Positions 9,386 through 18,154 of a DNA stretch of 64,000 bases are shown here, one piece after another; position 1 is the first letter of the stretch, and the number at the start of each line of letters is the position of its first letter. The notes below the pieces were generated by a model. The model was given only the letters and a program-made list of their open reading frames with translations, had not been told where the DNA came from and did not search any database. The DNA comes from Limosilactobacillus reuteri (GTDB lineage: Bacteria > Bacillota > Bacilli > Lactobacillales > Lactobacillaceae): positions 593,501 through 657,500 of the forward strand of contig NZ_CP027805.1 in the NCBI RefSeq assembly GCF_003072625.1, in the 5' to 3' direction. Both the position numbers and the translations under genes were made by a program.

Positions 9386-10019
9386 ATGGAAAATGAAGTG
9401 ATTAACGAATATACAAAATTAGTCTGGACGGCTATTCCTGATAAACTAGGAACAAAGAAGCAGGAATTATGTCAACGTTTCTTACGTAAGTGTCCTAATC
9501 CTCTAGCAATTAAACGGCTTTCACGTGTTGAAAAAAAGTGAGATAAATGAATGGGCGCCGGAAATGTTCAATTTTTTTGCTGCAATTGAATTAGGAAAAA
9601 TAGTAACCAAAAGTCACGAAGAAATTATCGGCCATGCTTATTCGAGCATCGAATTAGGCCGCAAGATGGTTGACCATTTTCAAAGTGAGGAGCAAGAAAG
9701 TGTTTGTATTGCTTGTACAGATATCCATAACGAGATAATTGATTGGAAAATTTTGTTTGTAGGCGGCGGATGCGAATGTATTCTTTATCCTGATAAGATT
9801 TTTCAATATGCGCTCCGGTGTTCAGCCCAAGGAATTATTATGATCCACAATCATCCGACGGGAGACATTCATCCTTCCAAGCAGGACGAATCTTTCACTC
9901 GCCGCTTAGAACGAGGATGTGAGATTATTGGGCTTCATTTGGTTGACTTTATGATTGTTGGTCGCGATACATACCATAGTTGGCGTGAAGCTAGTCTCGT
10001 TAATGAGCTTAAAAAGTAA
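9386..10019 (+). pseudogene. radC: RadC/JAMM domain protein, frameshifted in a run of seven A
   Basis: An ATG at 9386 (AAGGAG upstream) opens a frame of about 51 residues that looks like the N-terminal helix-hairpin-helix part of RadC, and it ends at TGA 9539-9541. The rest continues in another frame, openable from GTG 9525, to 10019. It holds the JAMM metal motif HNHPTGDIHPSKQD with its His-x-His, Ser and Asp intact. Removing one A from the run at 9531-9537 joins the parts into one protein of about 210 residues, the usual RadC length. RadC gene order next to mreB is typical, and the gene is competence-induced in streptococci. A free-standing C-terminal JAMM protein from GTG 9525 is the alternative. 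True mutation, slippage or read error cannot be told apart here. Confidence 0.8.
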
Positions 10020-10101
10020 AGAAACTTTTAATTTATTGCAATAATTACGGTCTCTTTGTTCGTATTAATGTATATTAATGTTCGTATGTACCGAGTGGCT
10101 A

Positions 10102-10110
10102 TGGTATAAT
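10102..10110 (+). promoter_or_regulatory. Extended -10 promoter for mreB
   Basis: TGGTATAAT is a TGn-extended consensus -10 (10105-10110) that ends 44 bases before the TTG start of mreB. The -35 region is weak. Confidence 0.55.
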
Positions 10111-10154
10111 ATGCACGATATTAATTTGATTTTAAGACGAAGGGAAGAAGCAGA

Positions 10155-11156
10155 TTGCTAGGAATTGGAACAAAAAATCTTGGCATTGACCTTGGAACTG
10201 CTAATACAATTGTCTACCTTGAAGGTAAGGGTATTGTATTAAGAGAACCATCAGTTGTTGCTCGTAATTCTAAGACTAACGAAGTAATCGCTGTTGGCAG
10301 TGATGCCCGTGATATGATCGGACGGACGCCAGAAAGCATTGTGACTATCCGACCAATGAAAGACGGTGTTATTGCTGATTACGACACAACCGTTGCAATG
10401 ATGAAGTATTACATTGATAAAGCGTTAGGAAATAATGGTAAGCCATATGTTATGGTATGTGTTCCTAGTGGGATCACGGAAGTTGAAAAACGGGCAGTGA
10501 TTGATGCTACTCGAGTTGCAGGTGCTCGTGATGCTTATGTTATTGAAGAACCATTTGCAGCAGCCATTGGAGCAGGTTTACCAGTTATGGATCCAACTGG
10601 TAGTATGGTTGTTGATATTGGTGGAGGTACTACTGATGTTGCTACCATTTCATTAGGTGGTATCGTCTCAAGTCGTTCAATTCGAATGGCTGGTGATAAG
10701 ATGAATGATGCGATTGTTCAATATGTTCGCCAACATATGAATTTATTAATTGGTGAACGAACAGCTGAAAAGCTTAAGTGGGATATTGGATCTGCATCTG
10801 TTGAAGCTGCTGAAGAAATGGGAACAACACAAGTTCGCGGTCGTGATCTTGTAACTGGATTGCCAAAGACAATGCAAGTATCTGCAAAAGATGTTTCAAC
10901 GGCCCTCCAAGATGTTGTTGATAGCATTATTACGGCAATTAAAGGAACACTTGAAGAAACTTCCCCAGAAATTGCTGCTGATGTTATTGATCACGGGATT
11001 GTATTAACTGGTGGAGGCGCATTATTAAAGCATTTACCAGATGTTATTGCAGATGCAACCAAAGTACCAGTATTCATTGCTAATGATCCCCTTGACTGTG
11101 TTGCTATTGGTACCGGCGAGTCATTAAAGAGTATTGATGTAATGAAGAAAAAGTAA
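10155..11156 (+). CDS. mreB: Rod shape-determining actin homologue MreB
   Basis: The 333-residue protein begins [14 protein letters not shown], the phosphate-1 loop of the actin/Hsp70 ATPase fold. [11 protein letters not shown] (phosphate 2) and [14 protein letters not shown] (adenosine loop) follow. It polymerises under the membrane and guides the cell-wall elongation machinery together with MreC, MreD and RodZ. The start is TTG at 10155 behind AAGGGAAG. No plausible ATG fits the family N-terminus. It is first in mreBCD, although two hairpins separate it from mreC. Confidence 0.95.
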   Translation: MLGIGTKNLGIDLGTANTIVYLEGKGIVLREPSVVARNSKTNEVIAVGSDARDMIGRTPESIVTIRPMKDGVIADYDTTVAMMKYYIDKALGNNGKPYVMVCVPSGITEVEKRAVIDATRVAGARDAYVIEEPFAAAIGAGLPVMDPTGSMVVDIGGGTTDVATISLGGIVSSRSIRMAGDKMNDAIVQYVRQHMNLLIGERTAEKLKWDIGSASVEAAEEMGTTQVRGRDLVTGLPKTMQVSAKDVSTALQDVVDSIITAIKGTLEETSPEIAADVIDHGIVLTGGGALLKHLPDVIADATKVPVFIANDPLDCVAIGTGESLKSIDVMKKK

Positions 11157-11190
11157 AATGATTCTCTGACAATGACGTCAGCGATGAATC

Positions 11191-11256
11191 ATCATTAGTA
11201 CTAACTAATGATTGACGGGGCTGATTGCCAAGCAGGATTGTTTGGCAGGCCCCGTC
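11191..11256 (+). other. Two consecutive hairpins between mreB and mreC
   Basis: The first hairpin is ATCATTAGT/ACTAATGAT with a 4-base loop (11191-11212). The second is GACGGGGC/GGCCCCGTC (11214-11256) with an inner TTGCCAA/TTTGGCA pairing. The second is GC-rich and long but is followed only by TTAATT, so it is a poor or attenuating terminator. It could also set mRNA stability between the two genes. Confidence 0.6.
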
Positions 11257-11289
11257 TTAATTACCTTGTGTAAGCATTGGAGGGTCATA

Positions 11290-12147
11290 ATGCAGAAATT
11301 TTTTTCCAATCGCCGATTAGTTATTGCTGTGATAATTCTAGTTATCTGTTTTGGACTAATGGCAGGTTCTGTTTCTTTACGGAATAGGCGAAATACACCA
11401 CCGATCATCCAACAATTTGGAAATGATATTGTTGGCTTTGTTGATAGTGCAGTTGCTCTCCCTGTAAATTGGGCACAGACAAGTGTGAGTTCAATAAATG
11501 GGTTGATGAATACTTATTCTGAAAACCGTGAACTTAAACAGCAAGTAACTGAATTAGCACAAACTAAAGTCCGTGATCAGACCTTAGCTCATGAAAACAA
11601 ACAATTAAAACAACAGTTAAAACTTAATAATTCAATGACCGACTATAATACAGTTACAGCGGCTGTGTTAATGCGCACACCTTCTTCGTGGCAAAGACAA
11701 CTCGTGATTAATAAGGGGCAATCTAGTGGTATTAAGAAGAATATGCCCGTTATGAGTGGTAGTGGGTTAATTGGTCGGATTACAGAAGTAAATAAAACTA
11801 ATAGCAAAGTTGAATTATTGAGTGATACCAGTGAATCATCAAACCGTTTTGCAATTACCCTTAATGGTCAAAATGGGAAGGTGATTAATGGGATTATCAC
11901 CGGATATAATGCAATAAATAACGAGCTTGAAATGGGACAAGTAACTTCTAAAGCTAAAATAAAAAAAGGTACCCGAGTAGTAACCAGTGGAATGGGTGGT
12001 GTGACACCTAAGGGACTTTATGTTGGTCGCGTGTCAAGTGTCGGTAAAGATGATTATGGTCTCGCCCAGAAAATCTATATTACTCCAGCAACGGACTTTA
12101 ATGATATTAATATTGTTACAGTTGCTGAAGCGGCCTCACAGGAGTGA
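11290..12147 (+). CDS. mreC: Cell shape-determining protein MreC
   Basis: The 285-residue protein has one N-terminal membrane segment (residues about 10-30) and a coiled-coil stretch rich in Gln, Lys and Glu (about 70-110). The beta-barrel MreC domain follows, with INKGQSSGIKKNMPV and SGLIGRI. It links MreB inside the cell to penicillin-binding proteins outside. I chose ATG 11290 because TTGGAGGG stands right before it. A longer in-frame opening from 11212 would run through the hairpins and lacks a ribosome site. mreD starts 6 bases after the stop. Confidence 0.92.
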   Translation: MQKFFSNRRLVIAVIILVICFGLMAGSVSLRNRRNTPPIIQQFGNDIVGFVDSAVALPVNWAQTSVSSINGLMNTYSENRELKQQVTELAQTKVRDQTLAHENKQLKQQLKLNNSMTDYNTVTAAVLMRTPSSWQRQLVINKGQSSGIKKNMPVMSGSGLIGRITEVNKTNSKVELLSDTSESSNRFAITLNGQNGKVINGIITGYNAINNELEMGQVTSKAKIKKGTRVVTSGMGGVTPKGLYVGRVSSVGKDDYGLAQKIYITPATDFNDINIVTVAEAASQE

Positions 12148-12153
12148 TAAATT

Positions 12154-12690
12154 ATGTATCGTTTATCACGCTTAAAATATATATTCCCAATTGGTTTATT
12201 TGTATGTCTGTTTTTGGACGGCGCCTTAAGCCATGTGTGGGCACCATTATTTTTCAGTTATCCCTATTCAATGGTGAGTGAACTTGTCTTACTATGGTTA
12301 GTCTTATCGTATTTCTTTCAAGATGATGTTGAGATTCCATTAATTCCATTTGCAATTGCTGCCGGTGCAGTTTACGATTTATACTTTTCGGGAATTTTAG
12401 GATTGTATATTTTCTTGTATCCATTAGTAGTCGAAATAACTAAAATTTTATCTCGTTATTTTAGTTCATCATTTCTTTCGATGATTATGATTTTCTTTGT
12501 TGATATTGTCATTTTTGAGACCTTTAATTATTGGGCATATTATTTAGTAAATATTACTAATGTTGGTTTTGGCGACTATCTTATTTATACGCTTGCTCCA
12601 ACGTTAGCATTGAATTTAATTTATTTTGTTGTCCTCTTCTGGCCAATTCGCGCAATATATCGCTGGGCATTAGACGATGATCAAATTTAA
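12154..12690 (+). CDS. mreD: Rod shape-determining membrane protein MreD
   Basis: The 178-residue, very hydrophobic protein has about five membrane segments and the MreD feel FFLYPLVVEI-type helices, ending in a short charged tail. It completes the MreBCD elongasome core. CAGGAGTG at the end of mreC is its ribosome site. In many lactobacilli minC-minD follow mreD and then an amino-acid ABC transporter. Here the transporter with its own leader follows directly and no min genes are present. Confidence 0.88.
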   Translation: MYRLSRLKYIFPIGLFVCLFLDGALSHVWAPLFFSYPYSMVSELVLLWLVLSYFFQDDVEIPLIPFAIAAGAVYDLYFSGILGLYIFLYPLVVEITKILSRYFSSSFLSMIMIFFVDIVIFETFNYWAYYLVNITNVGFGDYLIYTLAPTLALNLIYFVVLFWPIRAIYRWALDDDQI

Positions 12691-12699
12691 AATTAGTGC

Positions 12700-12728
12700 T
12701 TGACACAATAGATATTCCAGTATAGGAT
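12700..12728 (+). promoter_or_regulatory. Sigma-A promoter for the T-box leader
   Basis: TTGACA (12700-12705), a 17-base spacer and TAGGAT (12723-12728) lie just after the mreD stop, so the leader RNA would start near 12735. Confidence 0.6.
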
Positions 12729-12734
12729 ATTTAC

Positions 12735-13002
12735 AACATCATAAATGACAGTGAACAGACTAGTAGAGCTTTAAGCATTGTAAAGAGAGTCCTGAATGAT
12801 GGGAAGGGATCGATGCTTTAGCTTGAATCACATCTGTGAGTTGGCCTTCTGAAAGCCATAGTAGGAAGACCCGGGGAAGCCCGTTACAGCGCGGAGTTTA
12901 TTTTAATGAACTCACTAAGGCTATTTTTCGTGAGAAAATAGCAAGATGAGGTGGAACCGCGGAAACGCCCTCGTAGCCAGTTTAGGCTCGAGGGTGTTTT
13001 TT
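12735..13002 (+). promoter_or_regulatory. T-box leader, specifier reads CAC (histidine)
   Basis: The leader has the AGTA bulge (12762-12765), AGAGAGT, and the specifier region with CAC at 12829-12831 followed by ATC and TGTGAGT. The conserved T-box core TGAGGTGGAACCGCG starts at 12947. A terminator stem follows, from CGCCCTCG at 12966 to CGAGGGTG with a T-run at 12995-13002. T-box RNAs bind uncharged tRNA through the specifier codon and then read through the terminator. CAC would make this a histidine-starvation switch for the ABC transporter behind it. The codon assignment rests on its usual place before ATC. Confidence 0.85.
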
Positions 13003-13054
13003 GTTTCATTAAAATAGACTTATTAAGGCAAATATTGCGAAATGTTTGTAAACA

Positions 13055-13110
13055 TGAGGTGGAACCACGATGTACTCGTCCTCTAGGAGGTATCTCCTAG
13101 AGGATTTTTT
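13055..13110 (+). promoter_or_regulatory. Second, truncated T-box antiterminator/terminator module
   Basis: A second T-box core TGAGGTGGAACCACG (13055-13069) is followed by a perfect terminator, CCTCTAGGAG/CTCCTAGAGG with six T (13080-13110). The gap back to the first terminator is only about 50 bases, too short for a stem I and specifier. It looks like a partial duplicate that any readable tRNA end might still contact, placed 48 bases before the permease gene. Confidence 0.75.
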
Positions 13111-13158
13111 CTTTTCCTGTTATTTCTATTAGTCAATAATTTAAGGAGGCAATAGTAA

Positions 13159-13806
13159 ATGTCAATGCAATATATAAGTGAAATTCTACCTTCATTATTC
13201 CAGGGGGCTGCTCTTACATTACAAATTTTCTTCTGGACATTAGTTGGATCTCTGCCATTAGGGATTTTAGTTAGCTTAGGACTTACTTCTAAAATCAAAC
13301 CTCTGAAGTGGATATTAGAAATTTATGTTTGGTTAATGCGGGGAACGCCTTTGCTGCTTCAACTGATCTTTGTATTCTATGGATTACCAATTATTGGCAT
13401 TGTTTTTGAACGTTACGATGCCGCCCTAGTTGCTTTTATTTTGAACTATGCAGCTTATTTTGCTGAAATTTTCCGTGGTGGTTTCCAATCTGTTGATCAA
13501 GGTCAGTTTGAAGCAGCTCGTGTTTTACGCTTAAGCTACTGGCAAACTCTTCGCAAGATCATCATTCCCCAGGTAATAAAAATTGTTATTCCATCAATTG
13601 GGAATGAAGTTATTAACTTAGTAAAAGATTCATCGTTAGTTTACGTAATTGGTCTCGGTGACCTACTTCGAGCAGGAAACGTTGCAACTTCACGGGATGT
13701 CACACTTGTTCCATTGATGCTAGTAGGGTTAATCTACTTGATCCTTGTAGGAATTTGTACATTAATTCTACGGCAAGTTGAAAAATGTTATGCATACTTC
13801 AAGTAA
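13159..13806 (+). CDS. Amino-acid (probably histidine) ABC transporter permease
   Basis: The 215-residue membrane protein is of the HisM/GlnP family. It has the coupling-loop region FEAARVLRLSYWQTLRKIIIPQ and the RGTPLLLQL motif near residue 60 typical of polar amino-acid permeases. AAGGAGG stands 9 bases before ATG 13159. It is the first gene of a three-gene permease-ATPase-binding protein operon controlled by the T-box upstream. Sequence type alone says only polar amino acid. Histidine is inferred from the CAC specifier, in line with T-box-controlled histidine transporters proposed for lactobacilli. Confidence 0.88.
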   Translation: MSMQYISEILPSLFQGAALTLQIFFWTLVGSLPLGILVSLGLTSKIKPLKWILEIYVWLMRGTPLLLQLIFVFYGLPIIGIVFERYDAALVAFILNYAAYFAEIFRGGFQSVDQGQFEAARVLRLSYWQTLRKIIIPQVIKIVIPSIGNEVINLVKDSSLVYVIGLGDLLRAGNVATSRDVTLVPLMLVGLIYLILVGICTLILRQVEKCYAYFK

Positions 13807-13820
13807 AGGAGGGAATCTAA

Positions 13821-14471
13821 ATGTTAGAAGTTCGAGATTTAAAAAAGAGTTTTGGCGATCGGCAAATTTTAGATGGGGTTAATTTAACAGTTAAAGATGG
13901 TGAAATTCTTTGTATTGTTGGTCCATCAGGTGCCGGGAAAACGACCTTACTTCGTTGTATTACTGGACTGGAAACTCCCGATAGTGGTGAGTTTTTCATT
14001 AACGGTCGTCGATTTGACCCTCAGGGAACAGATGCGGCTGACCGAGTAATCGGTGTGGTTTTTCAAGATTTTAAGCTTTTCCCAAATCTTTCGGTAATGG
14101 AAAATATCACGTTAGCGCCGATGATGGTATTGAAAAAGGATAAACAAGAAGCAATTGCTGATGCGCAAAAACTACTTGAAGAATTAGGACTTAATACAAA
14201 AGGAAAATTGTACCCTTACCAACTTTCGGGTGGGCAAAAGCAACGGGTCGCAATTGCCCGTGCATTAGCAATGAAGCCTAAAATTTTGTGTTATGATGAA
14301 CCAACATCGGCTCTTGATCCAAACCTTCGAAAAGATGTTGCTAATATTATTTTGGGATTAAAGAAGGACGGAATGACTCAATTAATTGTTACTCACGATT
14401 TAGGATTTGCGGAAGATATTGCTGATGATATTTTACGAGTACAACCACTTGATCAACGTCAGAATAAATAG
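13821..14471 (+). CDS. Amino-acid ABC transporter ATP-binding protein
   Basis: The 216-residue ATPase has Walker A GPSGAGKTT near residue 34, a Q-loop in VVFQDFKLFPN, the signature LSGGQKQRVAIARAL near 135, Walker B LCYDEPTSALD, and H-loop VTHDLGFAE. It powers import by the permease encoded just upstream. It is a compact member, lacking the roughly 25 residues at the C-terminus of enterobacterial HisP. AAAGGAGGG precedes the ATG. Its stop touches the region before the binding-protein gene, so the three are one operon. Confidence 0.93.
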   Translation: MLEVRDLKKSFGDRQILDGVNLTVKDGEILCIVGPSGAGKTTLLRCITGLETPDSGEFFINGRRFDPQGTDAADRVIGVVFQDFKLFPNLSVMENITLAPMMVLKKDKQEAIADAQKLLEELGLNTKGKLYPYQLSGGQKQRVAIARALAMKPKILCYDEPTSALDPNLRKDVANIILGLKKDGMTQLIVTHDLGFAEDIADDILRVQPLDQRQNK

Positions 14472-14488
14472 TGAGAGGAGATATACTG

Positions 14489-15340
14489 ATGAAAAAAGCG
14501 AAAGCAATTTGGTTACTTATTTTGTTAGTAGTACCTGTTCTCCTTCTTAGTGGCTGTGAAAGTGTAACAAAGCGTGCTGATACGCAAGATACATGGAACC
14601 GGATTGAGCGCCGAAAAAGAGTGATTGTCGGCCTTGATGACAGTTTTGTTCCAATGGGTTTTCGCAAAAAGAATGGCAAGCTAGTTGGTTATGACGTAGA
14701 TCTTGCCCGGGCTGTTTTTAAGCAGTATGGAATAAAGGTTGATTTTCAGCCGATTGATTGGTCAATGAAAGAGACTGAGTTAAAAAATGGTACGATTGAC
14801 TTGTTATGGAATGGGTATTCTGTTAATCCTAGCCGTGCCAAAAAAGTTACCTTTAGTCGTTACTATTTAGAGAATCGGCAGATATTAGTAACTAAAAAGA
14901 AGAGTAACATTAAAAATCTGAACGGGATGACTGGTAAAACACTCGGAGTGCAGAATGGTTCAACGGGAGCAACTGTTTTGGATGAGAAGCCAAAGTTGTT
15001 AAAGGATAAAATAAAGAACCATACACCAGTACTTTATGATACATTTCCTAATGCATTTATTGATTTAAATGCAAATCGAATTCAAGGAATTTTAATGGAC
15101 GAGGTTTATGCTAATTACTATATTAAGCACCAACCAAATAGTAATTCGTATCGCACTTATATTAGCAAAGAGCTGCCAATGGAACATTTTGCAGTGGGAA
15201 TGCGAAAAGGTGATAAGACCTTAAAGAAGAAAATTAATCAAGGTTTAGGTAATTTGCAGAAAAACGGTGAATTACGGAAGCTTAATGAAAAATGGTTCGG
15301 TCAAGATAGTAACTACTTGGGACCAGATAACACTAAATAA
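14489..15340 (+). CDS. Amino-acid ABC transporter substrate-binding lipoprotein
   Basis: The 283-residue protein has a lipoprotein signal peptide ending LLLSGC, with the lipidated Cys at residue 23. The family 3 solute-binding fold follows: GLDDSFVPMGF, GYDVDLARAVF, IDLLWNGYSV and MDEVYANYY. It captures the amino acid outside the membrane and delivers it to the permease. I place the start at ATG 14489, behind GAGAGGAGAT. A GTG at 14471 would add six residues and sit on the ATPase stop. A terminator follows closely. The substrate is likely histidine by operon context only. Confidence 0.9.
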   Translation: MKKAKAIWLLILLVVPVLLLSGCESVTKRADTQDTWNRIERRKRVIVGLDDSFVPMGFRKKNGKLVGYDVDLARAVFKQYGIKVDFQPIDWSMKETELKNGTIDLLWNGYSVNPSRAKKVTFSRYYLENRQILVTKKKSNIKNLNGMTGKTLGVQNGSTGATVLDEKPKLLKDKIKNHTPVLYDTFPNAFIDLNANRIQGILMDEVYANYYIKHQPNSNSYRTYISKELPMEHFAVGMRKGDKTLKKKINQGLGNLQKNGELRKLNEKWFGQDSNYLGPDNTK

Positions 15341-15345
15341 AAAGA

Positions 15346-15377
15346 GCAGGGACTTGGAAAATAGTCTCTGCCTTTTA
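15346..15377 (+). terminator. Terminator of the amino-acid transporter operon
   Basis: GCAGGGACT/AGTCTCTGC stem with an 8-base loop and a following CTTTTATT. The remaining bases up to 15543 hold no gene that I can support. Confidence 0.75.
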
Positions 15378-15543
15378 TTGTTTCCTACAAACAAATTAAT
15401 AAAAATATGATGAATTTACGTAATCGGTTTGTAATTTAGTCATATTTAACGTATCATTATTCAGTATGATAATTCGAATGTAACTAGGTTGCAGCTAGTG
15501 GACCCCCTCTTGCTGCATTTTATATTGAAGGGAGAAAGAGAAC

Positions 15544-16791
15544 GTGGATTTTGATCTTGCTCGTGGCGTGGACTTGCACATTATACCCACAAAACAATTT
15601 AAGATGAATCACGTCTTAATAGATTTTGCGACTCCGCAAACACCAACGAATGCTACTGCACGAAATTTATTAGCAAACCTATTAGAGACTAGCACGCATC
15701 GCTATCCAACGCAGACGGCTTTGGCTCGTCAATTAGCATCTTTATATGGTGCTTATGTTAATTTGTATGTCAACCGTTTGGGAGCATTACATACTGTTCA
15801 ATTACGAGCGAGTTTTGTCAATAATCGCTTTGTTGATGAAGATTTATTTGAAAAGATTAGCGGCTTAATAAATGAGATCATTTTTCATCCCCTAATCGAT
15901 GACGGGGAATTTGATGGTCCTACTTTTAGGATTCAATCTAACAATTTAAAAAGTGCGATAAAGTCGCTTTATGACGATAAACAATTTTTGGCTAATCAAC
16001 GGCTTATGGACTTGTATTACCAAAATGATTCTGTAATGAAGGTTCCTAGTTTCGGTCAAATTGCCGATCTTGAAAACCTCAATGCTAAAAGTTTAGTTTC
16101 AACGTACCATTCAATGATTAATGAAGATAAAATTGATATTTTTGTGTTAGGTGACATCGATCCGATGCGTGCTCAGCAAGTTGTTGCTAAGCTGCCTTTT
16201 AAGGATCGCAATATTATTAATAATTCACCTTTATATCAACAAACATTGTATGATCAAGTTCAAAGAAAAACAGAATATCAACAAGTAAATCAAGCAAAGT
16301 TAAATTTGGCATATTCTTTACCTGTCTATTACCATGATGCCGATTACTATGCTGGCTTGGTTTTCAATGGACTTTTTGGTGGCACGCCATATTCAAAACT
16401 TTTTACGAATGTCCGTGAAAAAGCTAGTTTAGCTTATTATGCTTCTAGCCGGCTTCTTCCGTTTAATGGGATTGTAAGTGTTCAAACGGGAATTCAAGCG
16501 AGTGATCAAGAAAAAGTTCAGAATATGATTCAGGAACAATTGACTGCCTTAAAAAATGGTGATTTTACTACTGAGACGCTAAGTGAAGTTCAAGATAGTT
16601 TGATTAACCAATATCGTGCAGGGCATGATTTGGCAAGTAATGTTTTGGAACAACAATTGATTACCAAATTAGTTAATGAATCGGATAAGGACTTTATTAC
16701 TGAAATAAAAAAAGTGACCGCAGCAGATATCATGCGTGTTGCTCAACAGATGAAACTTCAGGCAGTTTATTTATTAAGTGGTGAGAAATAA
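15544..16791 (+). CDS. yfmF: M16-family peptidase-like protein, YfmF type (no zinc motif)
   Basis: The 415-residue protein of the M16 (pitrilysin) fold begins DFDLARGVDLHIIPTKQFK and has the C-terminal FTNVREKASLAYYASS motif of the family. It lacks the HxxEH zinc motif, so it is the non-catalytic partner of the next protein. In Bacillus, YmfF/YmfH are linked to EF-P lysine 5-aminopentanol modification. The start is GTG 15544 behind GAAGGGAGAA. The ymfH gene overlaps closely and the pair should form a heterodimer. Its cleavage target is unknown. Confidence 0.85.
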   Translation: MDFDLARGVDLHIIPTKQFKMNHVLIDFATPQTPTNATARNLLANLLETSTHRYPTQTALARQLASLYGAYVNLYVNRLGALHTVQLRASFVNNRFVDEDLFEKISGLINEIIFHPLIDDGEFDGPTFRIQSNNLKSAIKSLYDDKQFLANQRLMDLYYQNDSVMKVPSFGQIADLENLNAKSLVSTYHSMINEDKIDIFVLGDIDPMRAQQVVAKLPFKDRNIINNSPLYQQTLYDQVQRKTEYQQVNQAKLNLAYSLPVYYHDADYYAGLVFNGLFGGTPYSKLFTNVREKASLAYYASSRLLPFNGIVSVQTGIQASDQEKVQNMIQEQLTALKNGDFTTETLSEVQDSLINQYRAGHDLASNVLEQQLITKLVNESDKDFITEIKKVTAADIMRVAQQMKLQAVYLLSGEK

Positions 16792-16795
16792 TTAT

Positions 16796-18094
16796 ATGGA
16801 TAGAGAAGTTTATCAAAAATTTAACCAATCCATTTACCGTGAACAATTATCAAATGGTTTGAAAGTTCAGCTCTTACCAATGGAAGGCTACCATAAGACA
16901 TATGCTATTTTAACAGCTGACTTTGGCTCCATTGATAATCATTTTATCCCATACCATCAAAAGGAGCCGATTACTGTTCCAGATGGGGTTGCCCACTTTC
17001 TTGAGCATAAAATGTTCGAGAAAAAGGATCATGATGCCTTTGATTTGTTTGGTAAACTAGGAGCGGATTCAAATGCTTTTACTAGTTTTACTCAAACAAG
17101 TTATCTTTTTTCGACAACTAGTAACCTTCATGAGAATTTGGATGTTCTGTTAGATTTTGTTCAAGATCCATACTTTACTGCAGAAACAGTAAAGAAAGAG
17201 CGGGGAATTATTGGACAAGAAATTCAAATGTATGAGGATGATCCGAGTTGGCGGCTTTACCTAGGTATTTTAGGTAATTTGTACCCCAAAGATCCAATGC
17301 GGATTGATATTGCGGGAACAGTTGAATCAATTAGTCATATTACCCCAGAAATTTTGATGGATAGTTATCGGACTTTCTATCAACCAACCAATATGAATCT
17401 TTTTCTTGTAGGGCGCTTGGATCCAGAAGAAACAATGGCGTGGATCAAGCAAAATCAAGAACAAAAAGTTTTCGCTCCTGCAGAGACACCACAACGGTTA
17501 TTTAGTTTGAACGATCCAACTGCTCATGATGTAATTCCATTCCGTTCATTAACGATGGATATTGTTCGCCCTAAAGTGATGGTAGGCTTACGAGGGACCA
17601 AGCAATTTGATGATGGTAAAGAACGGCTCCACTATAAATTAGCAATTGATCTTTTGTTAGATGTTTTGTTTGACGATACCTCAGATAACTATTTACGTTT
17701 GTATAACAATGAAACATTGGATGACACGTTTAGCTACAACTTTGAAATGCAACGGGGCTTTCATTTTGCGTACTTTAGCTCTGATACTGATCAAATGGAA
17801 CGTTTTGCAGATGAAATCATTGATATTCTTGAAAGTGCTGACCAACAAATTGAAGCGGCGCGGACAAGGTTTGAGGGAATAAAAAAAGCAGAACTAGGGC
17901 GGTTAATTGACTTATTAGATTCGCCAGAAGCAATTGCTAATCGTTATGCTGGAGATCTGTTTGCTGGCGCTAGCTTGATGGATGAGATAGCGACCTTGGA
18001 AACTATTACGATTGATGATCTTTATCAAGTTGCAAAAGAGTTTATTACTCCGCAAGGTATTTCGGTATACCAAGTTGTTCCGCAACATCAATAA
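16796..18094 (+). CDS. ymfH: M16-family zinc peptidase, YmfH type
   Basis: The 432-residue peptidase has the inverted zinc motif HFLEH in GVAHFLEHKMFE near residue 70. The downstream Glu (RGIIGQEIQMYEDD) completes the site. It is the catalytic half of the pair with the preceding gene. I chose ATG 16796 because the alternative upstream GTG lies inside the previous gene and lacks a ribosome site. The SDR gene ymfI that sits next in Bacillus is absent, and the next gene is rodZ. Confidence 0.87.
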   Translation: MDREVYQKFNQSIYREQLSNGLKVQLLPMEGYHKTYAILTADFGSIDNHFIPYHQKEPITVPDGVAHFLEHKMFEKKDHDAFDLFGKLGADSNAFTSFTQTSYLFSTTSNLHENLDVLLDFVQDPYFTAETVKKERGIIGQEIQMYEDDPSWRLYLGILGNLYPKDPMRIDIAGTVESISHITPEILMDSYRTFYQPTNMNLFLVGRLDPEETMAWIKQNQEQKVFAPAETPQRLFSLNDPTAHDVIPFRSLTMDIVRPKVMVGLRGTKQFDDGKERLHYKLAIDLLLDVLFDDTSDNYLRLYNNETLDDTFSYNFEMQRGFHFAYFSSDTDQMERFADEIIDILESADQQIEAARTRFEGIKKAELGRLIDLLDSPEAIANRYAGDLFAGASLMDEIATLETITIDDLYQVAKEFITPQGISVYQVVPQHQ

Positions 18095-18145
18095 ACTAAA
18101 CTTTTCCTATAGATTTATTCCGATAAGCTAATATATAATTGAGCA

Positions 18146-18154
18146 TGATATAAT
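18146..18154 (+). promoter_or_regulatory. Extended -10 promoter for rodZ-pgsA
   Basis: TGATATAAT gives a TGn-extended consensus -10 (TATAAT 18149-18154), 39 bases before the rodZ ATG. Confidence 0.5.

Noticed and set aside
10060..10090. CGTAT occurrences upstream of mreB as a further competence element
   Set aside because: No AGTG lies 20 bases upstream and the following bases differ, while a normal extended -10 is present.
11212..11289. N-terminal extension of mreC
   Set aside because: It crosses the second hairpin and has no ribosome site, while TTGGAGGG stands before ATG 11290.
13083..13298. Minus-strand open frame of 71 codons over the second T-box terminator
   Set aside because: It is antisense to the terminator and the permease start, with no ribosome site or protein likeness.
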